Below are positions 7,942 to 14,719 of a DNA stretch of 64,000 bases, piece after piece. The position numbers and the translations under genes were made by a program. The stretch is taken from positions 278,220 to 342,219 of the forward strand of contig CAJTDN010000004.1 of the NCBI GenBank assembly GCA_910574865.1, written 5' to 3'. A model generated the notes under the pieces. The model made no database searches and had not been told where the DNA came from. It saw nothing but the letters and a program-made list of their open reading frames with translations. Origin of the DNA: Lachnospiraceae bacterium. Its GTDB lineage: Bacteria; Bacillota; Clostridia; Lachnospirales; Lachnospiraceae. How positions within the stretch are numbered: the stretch's first letter is position 1; every line of letters begins with the position of its first letter.

Positions 7942-8709
7942 TCAGCACATCGCCCCGCCGTCCACGACGAAGTCCTGCCCGGTCACGAACCTTGCCGCGT
8001 CGGAGGCCAGGTACAAGGCGCAATACGCGATATCGTCCACCTCGCCCAAAAGCCCCAGCACGGAGTCCGCGCGCATCTTCGCCTCCTGCTCCGGCATTTC
8101 ATGAATCCGCTCCGTCATCTCCGTCACGATGAAGCCCGGATAAATGGTATTGACGCGGACTCGTTTTTCTCCCAGACGCTTGGCCAGCGTGCGGGAAACG
8201 CTGCGAATCGCCCCCTTGGCCGCGCTGTAAACGATAGGCCCGCTGGCCCGAAGCGCCGCCAGCGACGCGATATTGATAATGCTGCCGACGCCGTGCTTCT
8301 CACATTGCGGATAGGCGTACTTTATCGCCAGGAACGTGGAATCAAAATCCATCGCCATCGTCTCGCGAAGGTTTTCCGTGGCAAATTCCTCCTCCAGCTT
8401 TCCGTGCGCCCCGCGTCCGCCCGCACTGTTAATCAGGATGTCGAGCCGCCCGAATTTCTCCACGCAGAAATCAACCATGGCCTTACAATTTTCTTCCACC
8501 ATCAAATCGGCGGAAAAACACTCGCAAACGCCGCCCGCGTCCCGTATTTCCCGTTGCACTTCCTCCAGCTTCGCCATCCGACGCCCGACGACCACCACGT
8601 TGGCGCCGGCCTCGGCCAGCACGCGGGCGCAGCCCTTGCCAATCCCGGAGCCGCCGCCGGTTACCAGGGCCACCCGCCCCGTCAAGTCAAACGCTTTTTG
8701 TATACTCAT
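7942..8709 (-). CDS. SDR-family NAD(P)-dependent oxidoreductase
   Basis: A 255-residue classical short-chain dehydrogenase. The cofactor motif TGGGSGIGKGCA lies near residue 17, followed by NSAGG. The catalytic Ser lies in IINIASLAA and the catalytic Tyr and Lys in YSAAKGA, with the later NTIYPGFIVTEMTE and C-terminal TGQDFVVDGG typical of the FabG-like branch. The start is set at 8709 (MSIQKAF) because AGGAGGATTCGTG lies before it. The VOC protein gene lies upstream on the same strand, with a minisatellite between them. Substrate is unknown; the class covers sugars, steroids, ketones and acyl carriers. In a bile-acid-metabolising gut bacterium a hydroxysteroid dehydrogenase is one possibility, not more. 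Confidence 0.85.
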   Translation of the reverse strand: MSIQKAFDLTGRVALVTGGGSGIGKGCARVLAEAGANVVVVGRRMAKLEEVQREIRDAGGVCECFSADLMVEENCKAMVDFCVEKFGRLDILINSAGGRGAHGKLEEEFATENLRETMAMDFDSTFLAIKYAYPQCEKHGVGSIINIASLAALRASGPIVYSAAKGAIRSVSRTLAKRLGEKRVRVNTIYPGFIVTEMTERIHEMPEQEAKMRADSVLGLLGEVDDIAYCALYLASDAARFVTGQDFVVDGGAMC

Positions 8710-8738
8710 CACGAATCCTCCTGAATACCTTTCCTATA

Positions 8739-8978
8739 CTCGCCGCTTCACGCCTTCTTCACGCTCGCCGTTACACGCCTTCTCCACATTCGCCGTTACA
8801 CGCCTTCTCCACATTCGCCGCTTCACGCCTTCCCTGCGCTCGCCGTTACACGCCTTCTCCACATTCGCCGCTTCACGCCTTCCCCACTCTCGCCGTTACA
8901 CGCCTTCTCCACATTCGCCGCTTCACGCCTTCCCTGCGCTCGCCGTTTCACGCTTTCCCCTCGCGCGCCGCTTCGTCG
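8739..8978. repeat. 25-bp tandem repeat (minisatellite)
   Basis: Nine 25-bp units and a partial tenth, each built on CTCGCCGYTWCACGCCTTC plus a variable tail. Two unit types tend to alternate: a GTTACA form ending CTCCACA, and a GCTTCA form ending CCCTGCG. The array fills the gap between the VOC protein gene and the SDR gene and would be transcribed if they form one unit. A 25-bp unit is not a multiple of three, in keeping with a non-coding location. There are no spacers, so it is not a CRISPR array. Confidence 0.9.
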
Positions 8979-8985
8979 TTACCTC

Positions 8986-9465
8986 TTACGCGTTTTCCAT
9001 GTTTGCGGGCATCCGCACTTCGCCGCCCTCGTGCAACTCGACCATGACCCCGTCCGGCCCGCGGAAATAAGTAAACTTAAATCCCTTGAGAGTCTTGCTC
9101 TCCACCACCGGGTTCATCAATTCATACCCCAGCTTCTGTACCTTTTCCACCACCGCGTAAATATCGTCCACCCGCAGCATGAAATGCATGGAGCCAAGGT
9201 CATTATGGTTCATCGGCGGGCACGGCTTCGCCGGCGGATCCACGTACTGGTGGATTTCCAAATCCACGCCGCCCTCCCCGTGCAGCATCAGGCAATGCAT
9301 CAGCTGGTGGTCCGTCCCCGACAGCCCGCTCGCCGGCTGAATCTGGTTCCTCGCCTCAAACACGACCTTCATTCCCAACGTGTCACAGAACAAACGCAGG
9401 CATTCGTCAATGTCGCTGACCATGATGCCCACCTGGAACACGCCGCTTGTCACTCCTTTTCCCAT
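8986..9465 (-). CDS. VOC-family protein (glyoxalase/dioxygenase fold)
   Basis: A small VOC-fold protein of about 159 residues with two beta-alpha-beta-beta-beta modules: VFQVGIMVSDIDECLRLFCD at the start and MHFMLRVDDIYAVVEKVQ in the second half, ending FRGPDGVMVELHEGG. His in MHFML and Glu in VELHE are at positions that usually bind the metal in this family. The start at 9465 (ATG) is preferred over a GTG four codons earlier because AAAGG lies at a better distance. Members include glyoxalase I, methylmalonyl-CoA epimerase and dioxygenases; length and context do not decide between them. Confidence 0.8.
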   Translation of the reverse strand: MGKGVTSGVFQVGIMVSDIDECLRLFCDTLGMKVVFEARNQIQPASGLSGTDHQLMHCLMLHGEGGVDLEIHQYVDPPAKPCPPMNHNDLGSMHFMLRVDDIYAVVEKVQKLGYELMNPVVESKTLKGFKFTYFRGPDGVMVELHEGGEVRMPANMENA

Positions 9466-9582
9466 ATCCGCACGCACCTTTCTTTTTCCTTATTTCTTCT
9501 TTAATTACCCGCACATCGGCATCAAGGTCATGCCTTTCAATTCTATCTGAAAAACATGACCTTTTGACGTGTACAATATTTT

Positions 9583-9634
9583 GCGTCGGTGTACAGAAGG
9601 CAGCACGCCCGTGTTGCCTTCTGTACACCGACGC
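9583..9634. mobile_element. Minimal hairpin copy of the TAGCGTCGG MITE
   Basis: Two 24-base arms starting GCGTCGGTGTACAGAAGGCA form an almost perfect hairpin (one G-T mismatch) around the loop GCCC. The arms are the terminal sequences of the 279-bp element at 38534-38812 joined end to end, with all internal sequence lost. It lies in the gap between the VOC gene and gene remnants. Confidence 0.75.
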
Positions 9635-9692
9635 TATAATATCATATTTCCCCACCGCGAGAAAGATACGGATTCGTCTTATAGGGAAAAAT

Positions 9693-9820
9693 TTAATCCA
9701 ATTTCCACTCATCCATCCACTCAATCTTTACCTTGTCCCCCTCGAACTTAAGCGGCAGCCACACATAATCCGCGACGGACGTGTTAGCCGTGTAAAGGTT
9801 CGGGCTGTTCTTCCAACGAG
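9693..9820 (-). pseudogene. C-terminal remnant of a glycosidase-like gene (possibly GH43)
   Basis: About 40 codons ending at a TAA at 9693-9695 read TRWKNSPNLYTANTS, ADYVWLPLKFEGD and IEWMDEWKLD. This ending resembles the C-terminus of GH43-type glycosidases, but the fragment is too short to be sure. Upstream it runs, in a different frame, into an unrelated fragment, so it is the stub of a deleted gene. Confidence 0.45.
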
Positions 9821-10000
9821 TGGATGCCCATGGAATTTGGAATGACCTTCCCGCTTTGCAGCCTGATTAGCTCACCCAGCGCCTTCACGTCCTCGCTGAC
9901 GGGAAACTCCAGCCCGTGTTCGAGGGGCATTCCACGAATTCCTGCAAATCCTTTATTTTCCTGATTTGAAACTCCCTGCTTACCTTTTTCATCTGTCATA
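9821..10000 (-). pseudogene. N-terminal gene fragment, possibly flavin oxidoreductase
   Basis: An open stretch beginning MTDEKGKQGVSNQ and running through DVKALGELIRLQSGKVIPNS to MGIHSL. The block around ALGELIRLQSGKVIPNSMGIH resembles the start of NADH:flavin oxidoreductase (old yellow enzyme) barrels, but it is too short for a firm call. It ends where the glycosidase-like remnant starts, showing that a deletion fused two broken genes. Confidence 0.3.
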
Positions 10001-10057
10001 CATCCATTTCTCTTATAATATGGCCAATGAAATCTATCATGACATATCCATAATGTT

Positions 10058-10495
10058 TCAAAACCCAATATCATAGGTAAAATAATCTTCATAGTCACCG
10101 CTGTCCTTCATCTTCTCCAGCAAGTCCTCCAGCACGCGGATGTCTTCCTCCGTCGCCTTCCTGCACGCAAACCGCACGCGCTCCGCCTGGATTGCTTTCA
10201 TGAACTGTAAAATGTTCACGCTGTCATGCTCGTCCAGAAAAAGGGACGGAACCACGAGGTTCAAATAGAACCCCACGTCCACCTTCCGCACGAAAGTCCC
10301 TTTCCCCTATTTGGATTCCAAAAGCCCCAGCGCGCCAAGACGCTTGATGGCCTCGCGTACCGTGTCACGACTTACGGACAGACTCGAGCGCAGCTCGTTC
10401 TCCGAGGGGATTTTCGAATCCGGCGGCCACTGCACGACATGGCCGCATACTTTTTTTAATTATTTCTCACATTTGAAAAATTCGTTGCTATCATG
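10058..10495 (-). pseudogene. GntR/FadR-type regulator, broken
   Basis: The winged-helix core of a FadR-subfamily GntR regulator is clear: IPSENELRSSLSVSRDTVRE, then AIKRLGALGLLESK, followed by GKGTFVRKVDVG. A TAG stop (10307-10309 on the plus strand) stands exactly where the family has Gln or Arg (ESK-stop-GKGTFV). The N-terminal end is also cut by stops in all nearby frames, and the FCD ligand-binding domain breaks off after 'FTYDIGF'. The gene is dead, and its remains lie next to two other gene stubs. Confidence 0.75.
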
Positions 10496-10558
10496 ATAAC
10501 CACACTCCTTTTTCTAAGTATATTTCCTACAAGCATTTTGTCAATATTTCATGCTCCC

Positions 10559-11533
10559 TTAATTCTGCATCCACACTTGTTCCCTTTGTATCGGCGGATA
10601 CTTCGTTAAGCGAACCCCGTCCAAATCCACATGGTGCATATTGACCGCCGTAATCTGGTGGTTGTCATACGTCGTGTAATAATAGATTCCCTTCTGCGTG
10701 TTACAACACGACGTATAGTGCGTGATGTCATACTTTCCCTCCCCCACGGAACAACATCCCCTAAGCTGCTCCACGGAACCGAGAATATGGAAAAACTGGC
10801 TGACGCTCTCCAACTCCGAATCCCCTGAAACCGAGTTCAGCTTCGCGAACGCCGCCTTGACGAAGCGCGACTGGGACGACCAGTCCCCCGGAAGTCCCAT
10901 CGCCCCCATCCCGTTGCTATAAGTCTTTAACGGCAATTTGCTGCAAAAATTATTCTGCGGTTCCCCTATCGACAAATACATGTAATTATTGAGTTGGAAC
11001 ATTTGCTCGCCAAACGTCGGGTTGTTCGTCAATATTCCCACTTCATTTTTAGAAACCTGAATGCCGCTTCTGGTCGATTCCAAAGTCACCGCCCCGTCTC
11101 CATCCGCAATCATCCAATGCAGTTCGGACGGCGGCAGTTCTGCGTTAAACGGAGTGTTGACAAGATTGAGGTTCTCTATCAACCCCTCCGCTTCCCCCAC
11201 AGTGGCACACTGTCCCAACAGCCACGGTATCAGTTCAAAGGGAGCCACGTTATACTTGCCATCCTCCGATTCGTTATAATACGCGTTTCCTATAAAGTTC
11301 AGGCCGGCAATTGCCAGTCCCTTCTCGTTCACCGCCTCGTAATACAATGGAACGCCATCCGCCACATGGGCCATGCCAATCATCGCGTAATGGCTGCGCA
11401 TCGCGCCCATCTCACGAAAATGGAAACTAAACCGGCGTGGCATGATGACGATTTCGTCCCCATAAGAAAAATCAAGATCCAACGTACGCCCAAAATAGAA
11501 ATCTTTCGTCATATACGTTGCCGCCGTGCACAT
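10559..11533 (-). CDS. Choloylglycine hydrolase family enzyme (probable bile salt hydrolase)
   Basis: A 324-residue linear-amide C-N hydrolase of the Ntn type, close in length to known bile salt hydrolases. The protein begins Met-Cys2-Thr, so removal of Met exposes the N-terminal Cys nucleophile. Arg16 and Asp19 (GRTLDLDF), the LTNNP asparagine and the SQSRFVKA arginine match the conserved active-site set. NEKGLAIAGLNF is also characteristic. These enzymes cleave glycine or taurine from conjugated bile acids in the cytoplasm; some relatives act on penicillin V or acyl-homoserine lactones, so the substrate is inferred. It fits a gut habitat. The thioredoxin-like gene starts upstream on the same strand. 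Confidence 0.9.
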   Translation of the reverse strand: MCTAATYMTKDFYFGRTLDLDFSYGDEIVIMPRRFSFHFREMGAMRSHYAMIGMAHVADGVPLYYEAVNEKGLAIAGLNFIGNAYYNESEDGKYNVAPFELIPWLLGQCATVGEAEGLIENLNLVNTPFNAELPPSELHWMIADGDGAVTLESTRSGIQVSKNEVGILTNNPTFGEQMFQLNNYMYLSIGEPQNNFCSKLPLKTYSNGMGAMGLPGDWSSQSRFVKAAFAKLNSVSGDSELESVSQFFHILGSVEQLRGCCSVGEGKYDITHYTSCCNTQKGIYYYTTYDNHQITAVNMHHVDLDGVRLTKYPPIQREQVWMQN

Positions 11534-11554
11534 AGACTGCCTCCCTTTCCCGCG

Positions 11555-11917
11555 CTACTGCTCGTATTCCGACTTTTTCGCCCCGCCCTGCTGTTCTTCC
11601 ATTACCGCTTCTTTTACCATTTCTTCCAACGTTTCCCTGTCACGCACCCCGTTTGCCGCCGCGATGGGCTTCGATTTCCAGAACACCACGTAAGTCGGCA
11701 CGATTTCCACCTCAAACGTATCTGACAAGTCCTTTGATTCTTCTATGTTAATCTGGCAGACTTTCATCCAGAAATCGTTTTCCCGCGCCAGTTCCTCCAT
11801 CACGTCCTCCATCATCGCGCATTTGGCGCACCATTCCGCATAAAATTCCACCAGTACCGGCTTTTTTGCCATGAGCACCTCGCGCGTGTAATTCGCCGAA
11901 GTCACTTTCTGTTTCAT
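11555..11917 (-). CDS. Thioredoxin-like protein
   Basis: A 120-residue thioredoxin-fold protein. The redox site is FYAEWCAKCAMME (Cys-Ala-Lys-Cys instead of the usual Cys-Gly-Pro-Cys), and the cis-proline region is EIVPTYVVF. The ATG at 11917 is chosen because GGAGGAAGG lies 9 bp before it; the longer open frame to 12046 has no such site and overlaps another small ORF. Altered residues between the cysteines normally change redox potential, so it may serve a specific partner. The C-terminal tail (EEQQGGAKKSEYEQ) is unusual and polar. It lies 22 bp upstream of the bile salt hydrolase and is probably co-transcribed. Confidence 0.8.
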   Translation of the reverse strand: MKQKVTSANYTREVLMAKKPVLVEFYAEWCAKCAMMEDVMEELARENDFWMKVCQINIEESKDLSDTFEVEIVPTYVVFWKSKPIAAANGVRDRETLEEMVKEAVMEEQQGGAKKSEYEQ

Positions 11918-11946
11918 ACCCTCGCACCTTCCTCCATCATCTTTCT

Positions 11947-12093
11947 TTATTTTCTTCCACAATGTTCGTCCGGGTTGAGCGCCTGGTAAACTTCGGCAAA
12001 TATCTTTTGTAATTTCAGCAACTTCCGGTTCAGTTCCGGCTTGCAATATAATGTCTCACAAATATAATTTTTCCACGTTTTTCGTCTTCTCAT
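11947..12093 (-). CDS. Small ORF, 48 residues, unknown
   Basis: A short frame starts with ATG at 12093 after GAAGGAAGATTGGC and encodes a basic, Lys/Arg-rich peptide. It begins MRRRKTWKNYICETLYCKPE, has a leucine/lysine helix (LNRKLLKLQKIFAEV), and ends NPDEHCGRK. It lies between trmB and the thioredoxin-like gene in the same direction. It carries three cysteines (positions 12, 17 and 45) and could form one amphipathic helix. Nothing is recognised in it. It is supported only by its ribosome binding site, position and composition. Confidence 0.35.
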   Translation of the reverse strand: MRRRKTWKNYICETLYCKPELNRKLLKLQKIFAEVYQALNPDEHCGRK

Positions 12094-12211
12094 GCCAATC
12101 TTCCTTCATATGCCCAGGTTTACGTCCGCCGAAAACACGCCTCGGAAACACCCTTTCACCCTTATCATATGCGGATGGCATCCATCTGGTTCCTGACATG
12201 GAAAATACACC

Positions 12212-13042
12212 CTATTTTTTGGCAAAAATCCCCTTATGGATGGCATTTCCCATGGCCGAAAATTTTTCCTCGTACTCGCTCATGACGTTCCCCCGGTTCA
12301 TCACCCCGTCGTGGTGCAGGTCGCGGGTCACTGCCAAAACTTCCCACCCGGCCTCTTTTGCCTGCTGCAGGGAAAAATCGAACAGCCCCACGTTGTCCGT
12401 CTTGAATTCCACCGTCCCGCCGGACGCCAGAATTTTGCCAAACACCGCCAGGAATTCCTTGGACACCAACCGCCGCCTGGCATGCTTGGCCTTCGGCCAC
12501 GGGTCGGAAAAATTCAGGTAAATTTTTTCCACCTCGCCCCCGGCAAACACGTCCGCCAAACGGCCCGCGTCCATGCAGACAAAACGGACGTTGCCGAGAA
12601 ACTTCGCCACGTCCGTCTCCCCCGGGACTTCCGTCGCCGGCATCCCGCCCGGATCTTTGGTCACGCCCGTCTCCCCTGGGGCTTCCGTCGCCGGCATCCC
12701 GCCCGGATCTTTGGTCACGCCCGTCTCCCCCGGCGAATTCTTCCCGCTGGCCACCCCCCTCGCATCTGTCGCTCCGTCCACCCCGGCCACAAGCGCGTCA
12801 TACCGCTCCACCGCCCGCAAGAGGACGCTCGAGTACCGCTCTATTCCCACATAATTGATTTCCGGGTGCGTCTGCGCCATCTTCGTCAGGAACTGCCCCT
12901 TCCCCATCCCGATTTCAATATGGACGGGGTTCTCGTTTCCAAACACGCCCCGCCATTGCCCCCTTTTTTCCCCCGGCGCGTTTACCACCGCCGCATGGGA
13001 CGAAATCACCCCGTTCGCCCTCGGTATGTTCCTTAATCTCAT
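12212..13042 (-). CDS. trmB: tRNA (guanine-N7-)-methyltransferase with in-frame repeat insertion
   Basis: A 276-residue TrmB, which forms m7G46 in tRNA using SAM. The SAM-binding motif IEIGMGKGQFLT, the family signature YLNFSDPWPKAKHARRR, and the C-terminal EFKTDN and MSEYEEKF are all intact. Between the SAM motif and the conserved NVRFVCMDA segment it carries an extra stretch of about 55 residues, including two exact-length 18-residue repeats on PGETGVTKDPGGMPATE. Without it the protein would have the normal length of about 215. The insertion lies in a surface loop region and keeps frame, so activity is probably kept. AAGGGGAAATC precedes the ATG. Confidence 0.9.
   Translation of the reverse strand: MRLRNIPRANGVISSHAAVVNAPGEKRGQWRGVFGNENPVHIEIGMGKGQFLTKMAQTHPEINYVGIERYSSVLLRAVERYDALVAGVDGATDARGVASGKNSPGETGVTKDPGGMPATEAPGETGVTKDPGGMPATEVPGETDVAKFLGNVRFVCMDAGRLADVFAGGEVEKIYLNFSDPWPKAKHARRRLVSKEFLAVFGKILASGGTVEFKTDNVGLFDFSLQQAKEAGWEVLAVTRDLHHDGVMNRGNVMSEYEEKFSAMGNAIHKGIFAKK
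12614..12735. repeat. 54-bp direct repeat inside trmB
   Basis: Units begin CGTCTCCCC at 12614, 12668 and 12722: two full 54-bp copies and a short third. 54 is a multiple of three, so the reading frame is kept. Confidence 0.9.
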
Positions 13043-13219
13043 GATTTCCCCTTTTCATGCACGCAAGCCAAACCATGGAACCTTCATAATTATTGTCGCG
13101 ATCCATGGGCACGTTTTCTTCATCGTTCAGTCAAAGCCGAACCGTAACAAGTTTTCTTCATTAAGTATAGCCCATGTCATTTGAACTTTCAACAAATAAA
13201 TTTCTGTTGCATTTTGCTC

Positions 13220-13247
13220 TTGCATTTTTCAAAAAAAGTAGTATGAT
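13220..13247 (+). promoter_or_regulatory. Promoter of the V-type ATPase operon
   Basis: TTGCAT (13220-13225) and TATGAT (13242-13247) with 16-bp spacing lie about 39 bp before the first gene of the ATPase operon. An A/T-rich tract fills the spacer. Confidence 0.6.
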
Positions 13248-13285
13248 ATAGGTCGGTGAAAAAATACTAAGGGAGGGGTTACATC

Positions 13286-13600
13286 GTGGACTCTATTGTA
13301 AAGAAATTGACCGAGATAGAATCTGCCGCGTCCGCCATCGTGCGCCACGCCGAATCGCAAAAAGAAGTCCTTGAACGCGAGTACCAGGCGAAGCGCAAGT
13401 CGTTCGACGAGGCCATGGAACGCAAGACCATGGCGCAAGTGGAGAAAATCCGCGGCGAGCTGGAGCGAAACCTCGGGAGTTTGTCCGTCGGCCAGGAAAA
13501 TTGCGGCGATGACTCCGTCGCGGCGTTGCAAAAGGAGTTTGAAGAGTCGCACACACAATACGCGCGGGACATCCTAAAACGGATAACAGAGGTGTCATGA
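13286..13600 (+). CDS. V-type ATPase subunit H/G (peripheral stalk)
   Basis: A 104-residue, highly charged, almost wholly helical coiled-coil protein (VRHAESQKEVLEREYQAKRK), as expected for the small stalk subunit that pairs with subunit E. It is the first gene of the operon. Translation begins at GTG 13286, placed after AGGGAGGGGTTACATC. Its stop overlaps the ATG of subunit C by four bases (ATGA), suggesting coupled translation. Sequence conservation in this subunit is low, so the call rests on length, composition and position. Confidence 0.75.
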   Translation: MDSIVKKLTEIESAASAIVRHAESQKEVLEREYQAKRKSFDEAMERKTMAQVEKIRGELERNLGSLSVGQENCGDDSVAALQKEFEESHTQYARDILKRITEVS

Positions 13601-14643
13601 TGGGAAATCTACTCACTTACGGCGGAATCGTGACCAAGATCCGCGCGATGGAATCCAAGCTCCTGACCTCCGGGGATTTCGAGGAGATTGCCGGGCTGCA
13701 CGGCGTTCCCGCCGTTATCGCCTGGCTGCGCGATAACGGGTTCTACCCCTTCGTCCTCGACGATTTGACCGACGAGCACCTCCACCGCGGGGACATCGAG
13801 AAGCTGCTGATTAACCAGCTTTACTACGATTACATGAAGATTTTCCGCTTTTGCGGGCTGGAACAACGGAAATTCCTCACCTTATATATCATGCGTTACG
13901 AGACGGACCTGATTGACTACTGCCTGCGCATCGTCATCAACCATTATCAGGAGCCGTTCGACTTAAACTACAAAAAAGACTTTTTTGACCGCTACTCGCA
14001 GATTTCCATTGAAAAGCTGATTACCTCGCGCACGACCGACCAGCTTATTGAAAACCTGAAAGATACCGAGTATTACAAGCCCTTGAGCGCGCTTCGGGAC
14101 AAAGCGGGCATCACGCTTTTTGACTACGACCTGGCATTGGACCAGTACCGTTTCCACAAATTATGGAAGAACCGCAAAAACATTTTAAACAAGACGGAAC
14201 GCGAAATTTACACCAGGTCCTATGGCTCCAAGATTGACCTTTTGAACCTGCAGTGGATTTACCGGGCCAAGAAATATTACGGCATGGAACCGGTCGACAT
14301 TTATAACATGCTGATACCGGTACACTTCAAGATTTCCACGGAACTGGTGAAGGAGCTCGTGGAAGCCCCCACGGCGGATGACTTTTTAAACGCCATGCGC
14401 AAGGTCTCCTACACGAAGGATCCTGATTTCCTGTCGTCCCTGACGTTGGAGCAGATGTATCGAAAATGCCTGAAACAGCTTTACGTCGCCGACGCGAGGC
14501 GCAACCCATACTCGATTGCCTCGATTTACGCTTACCTTTTTAAAAAGGAAGAGGAACTGGAACGGCTGACCGCCGCCATCGAGTGCGTCCGTTACGGGCT
14601 GCCGCCAAACGAGACGCTGGCACATTGCGGACTCGCGGTATAA
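13597..14643 (+). CDS. V-type ATPase subunit C (central stalk/rotor link)
   Basis: A 348-residue subunit C, homologous to archaeal AtpC and Enterococcus NtpC. It links the central rotor stalk to the membrane c/K ring. Typical features are the helical repeats with Tyr/Asp-rich contacts (LINQLYYDYMKIFRFCG, YRAKKYYGMEPVDIYN) and the near-C-terminal LEQMYRKCLKQLYVADARRN. The start overlaps the stop of the previous gene. A short GC hairpin (around 14673-14690) lies in the gap before subunit I and might tune expression of the membrane part. Confidence 0.85.
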   Translation: MMGNLLTYGGIVTKIRAMESKLLTSGDFEEIAGLHGVPAVIAWLRDNGFYPFVLDDLTDEHLHRGDIEKLLINQLYYDYMKIFRFCGLEQRKFLTLYIMRYETDLIDYCLRIVINHYQEPFDLNYKKDFFDRYSQISIEKLITSRTTDQLIENLKDTEYYKPLSALRDKAGITLFDYDLALDQYRFHKLWKNRKNILNKTEREIYTRSYGSKIDLLNLQWIYRAKKYYGMEPVDIYNMLIPVHFKISTELVKELVEAPTADDFLNAMRKVSYTKDPDFLSSLTLEQMYRKCLKQLYVADARRNPYSIASIYAYLFKKEEELERLTAAIECVRYGLPPNETLAHCGLAV

Positions 14644-14719
14644 TGGATGTAGGATGAGGTTACTTTTTGCACCCGCGTCAGCGCGGGCGTGAATCGTAAT
14701 ATAACGGGAGGTAGATTCA

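Noticed and set aside
8739-8978. Possible CRISPR array
   Set aside because: Units are directly adjacent with no spacers, and no cas gene is present.
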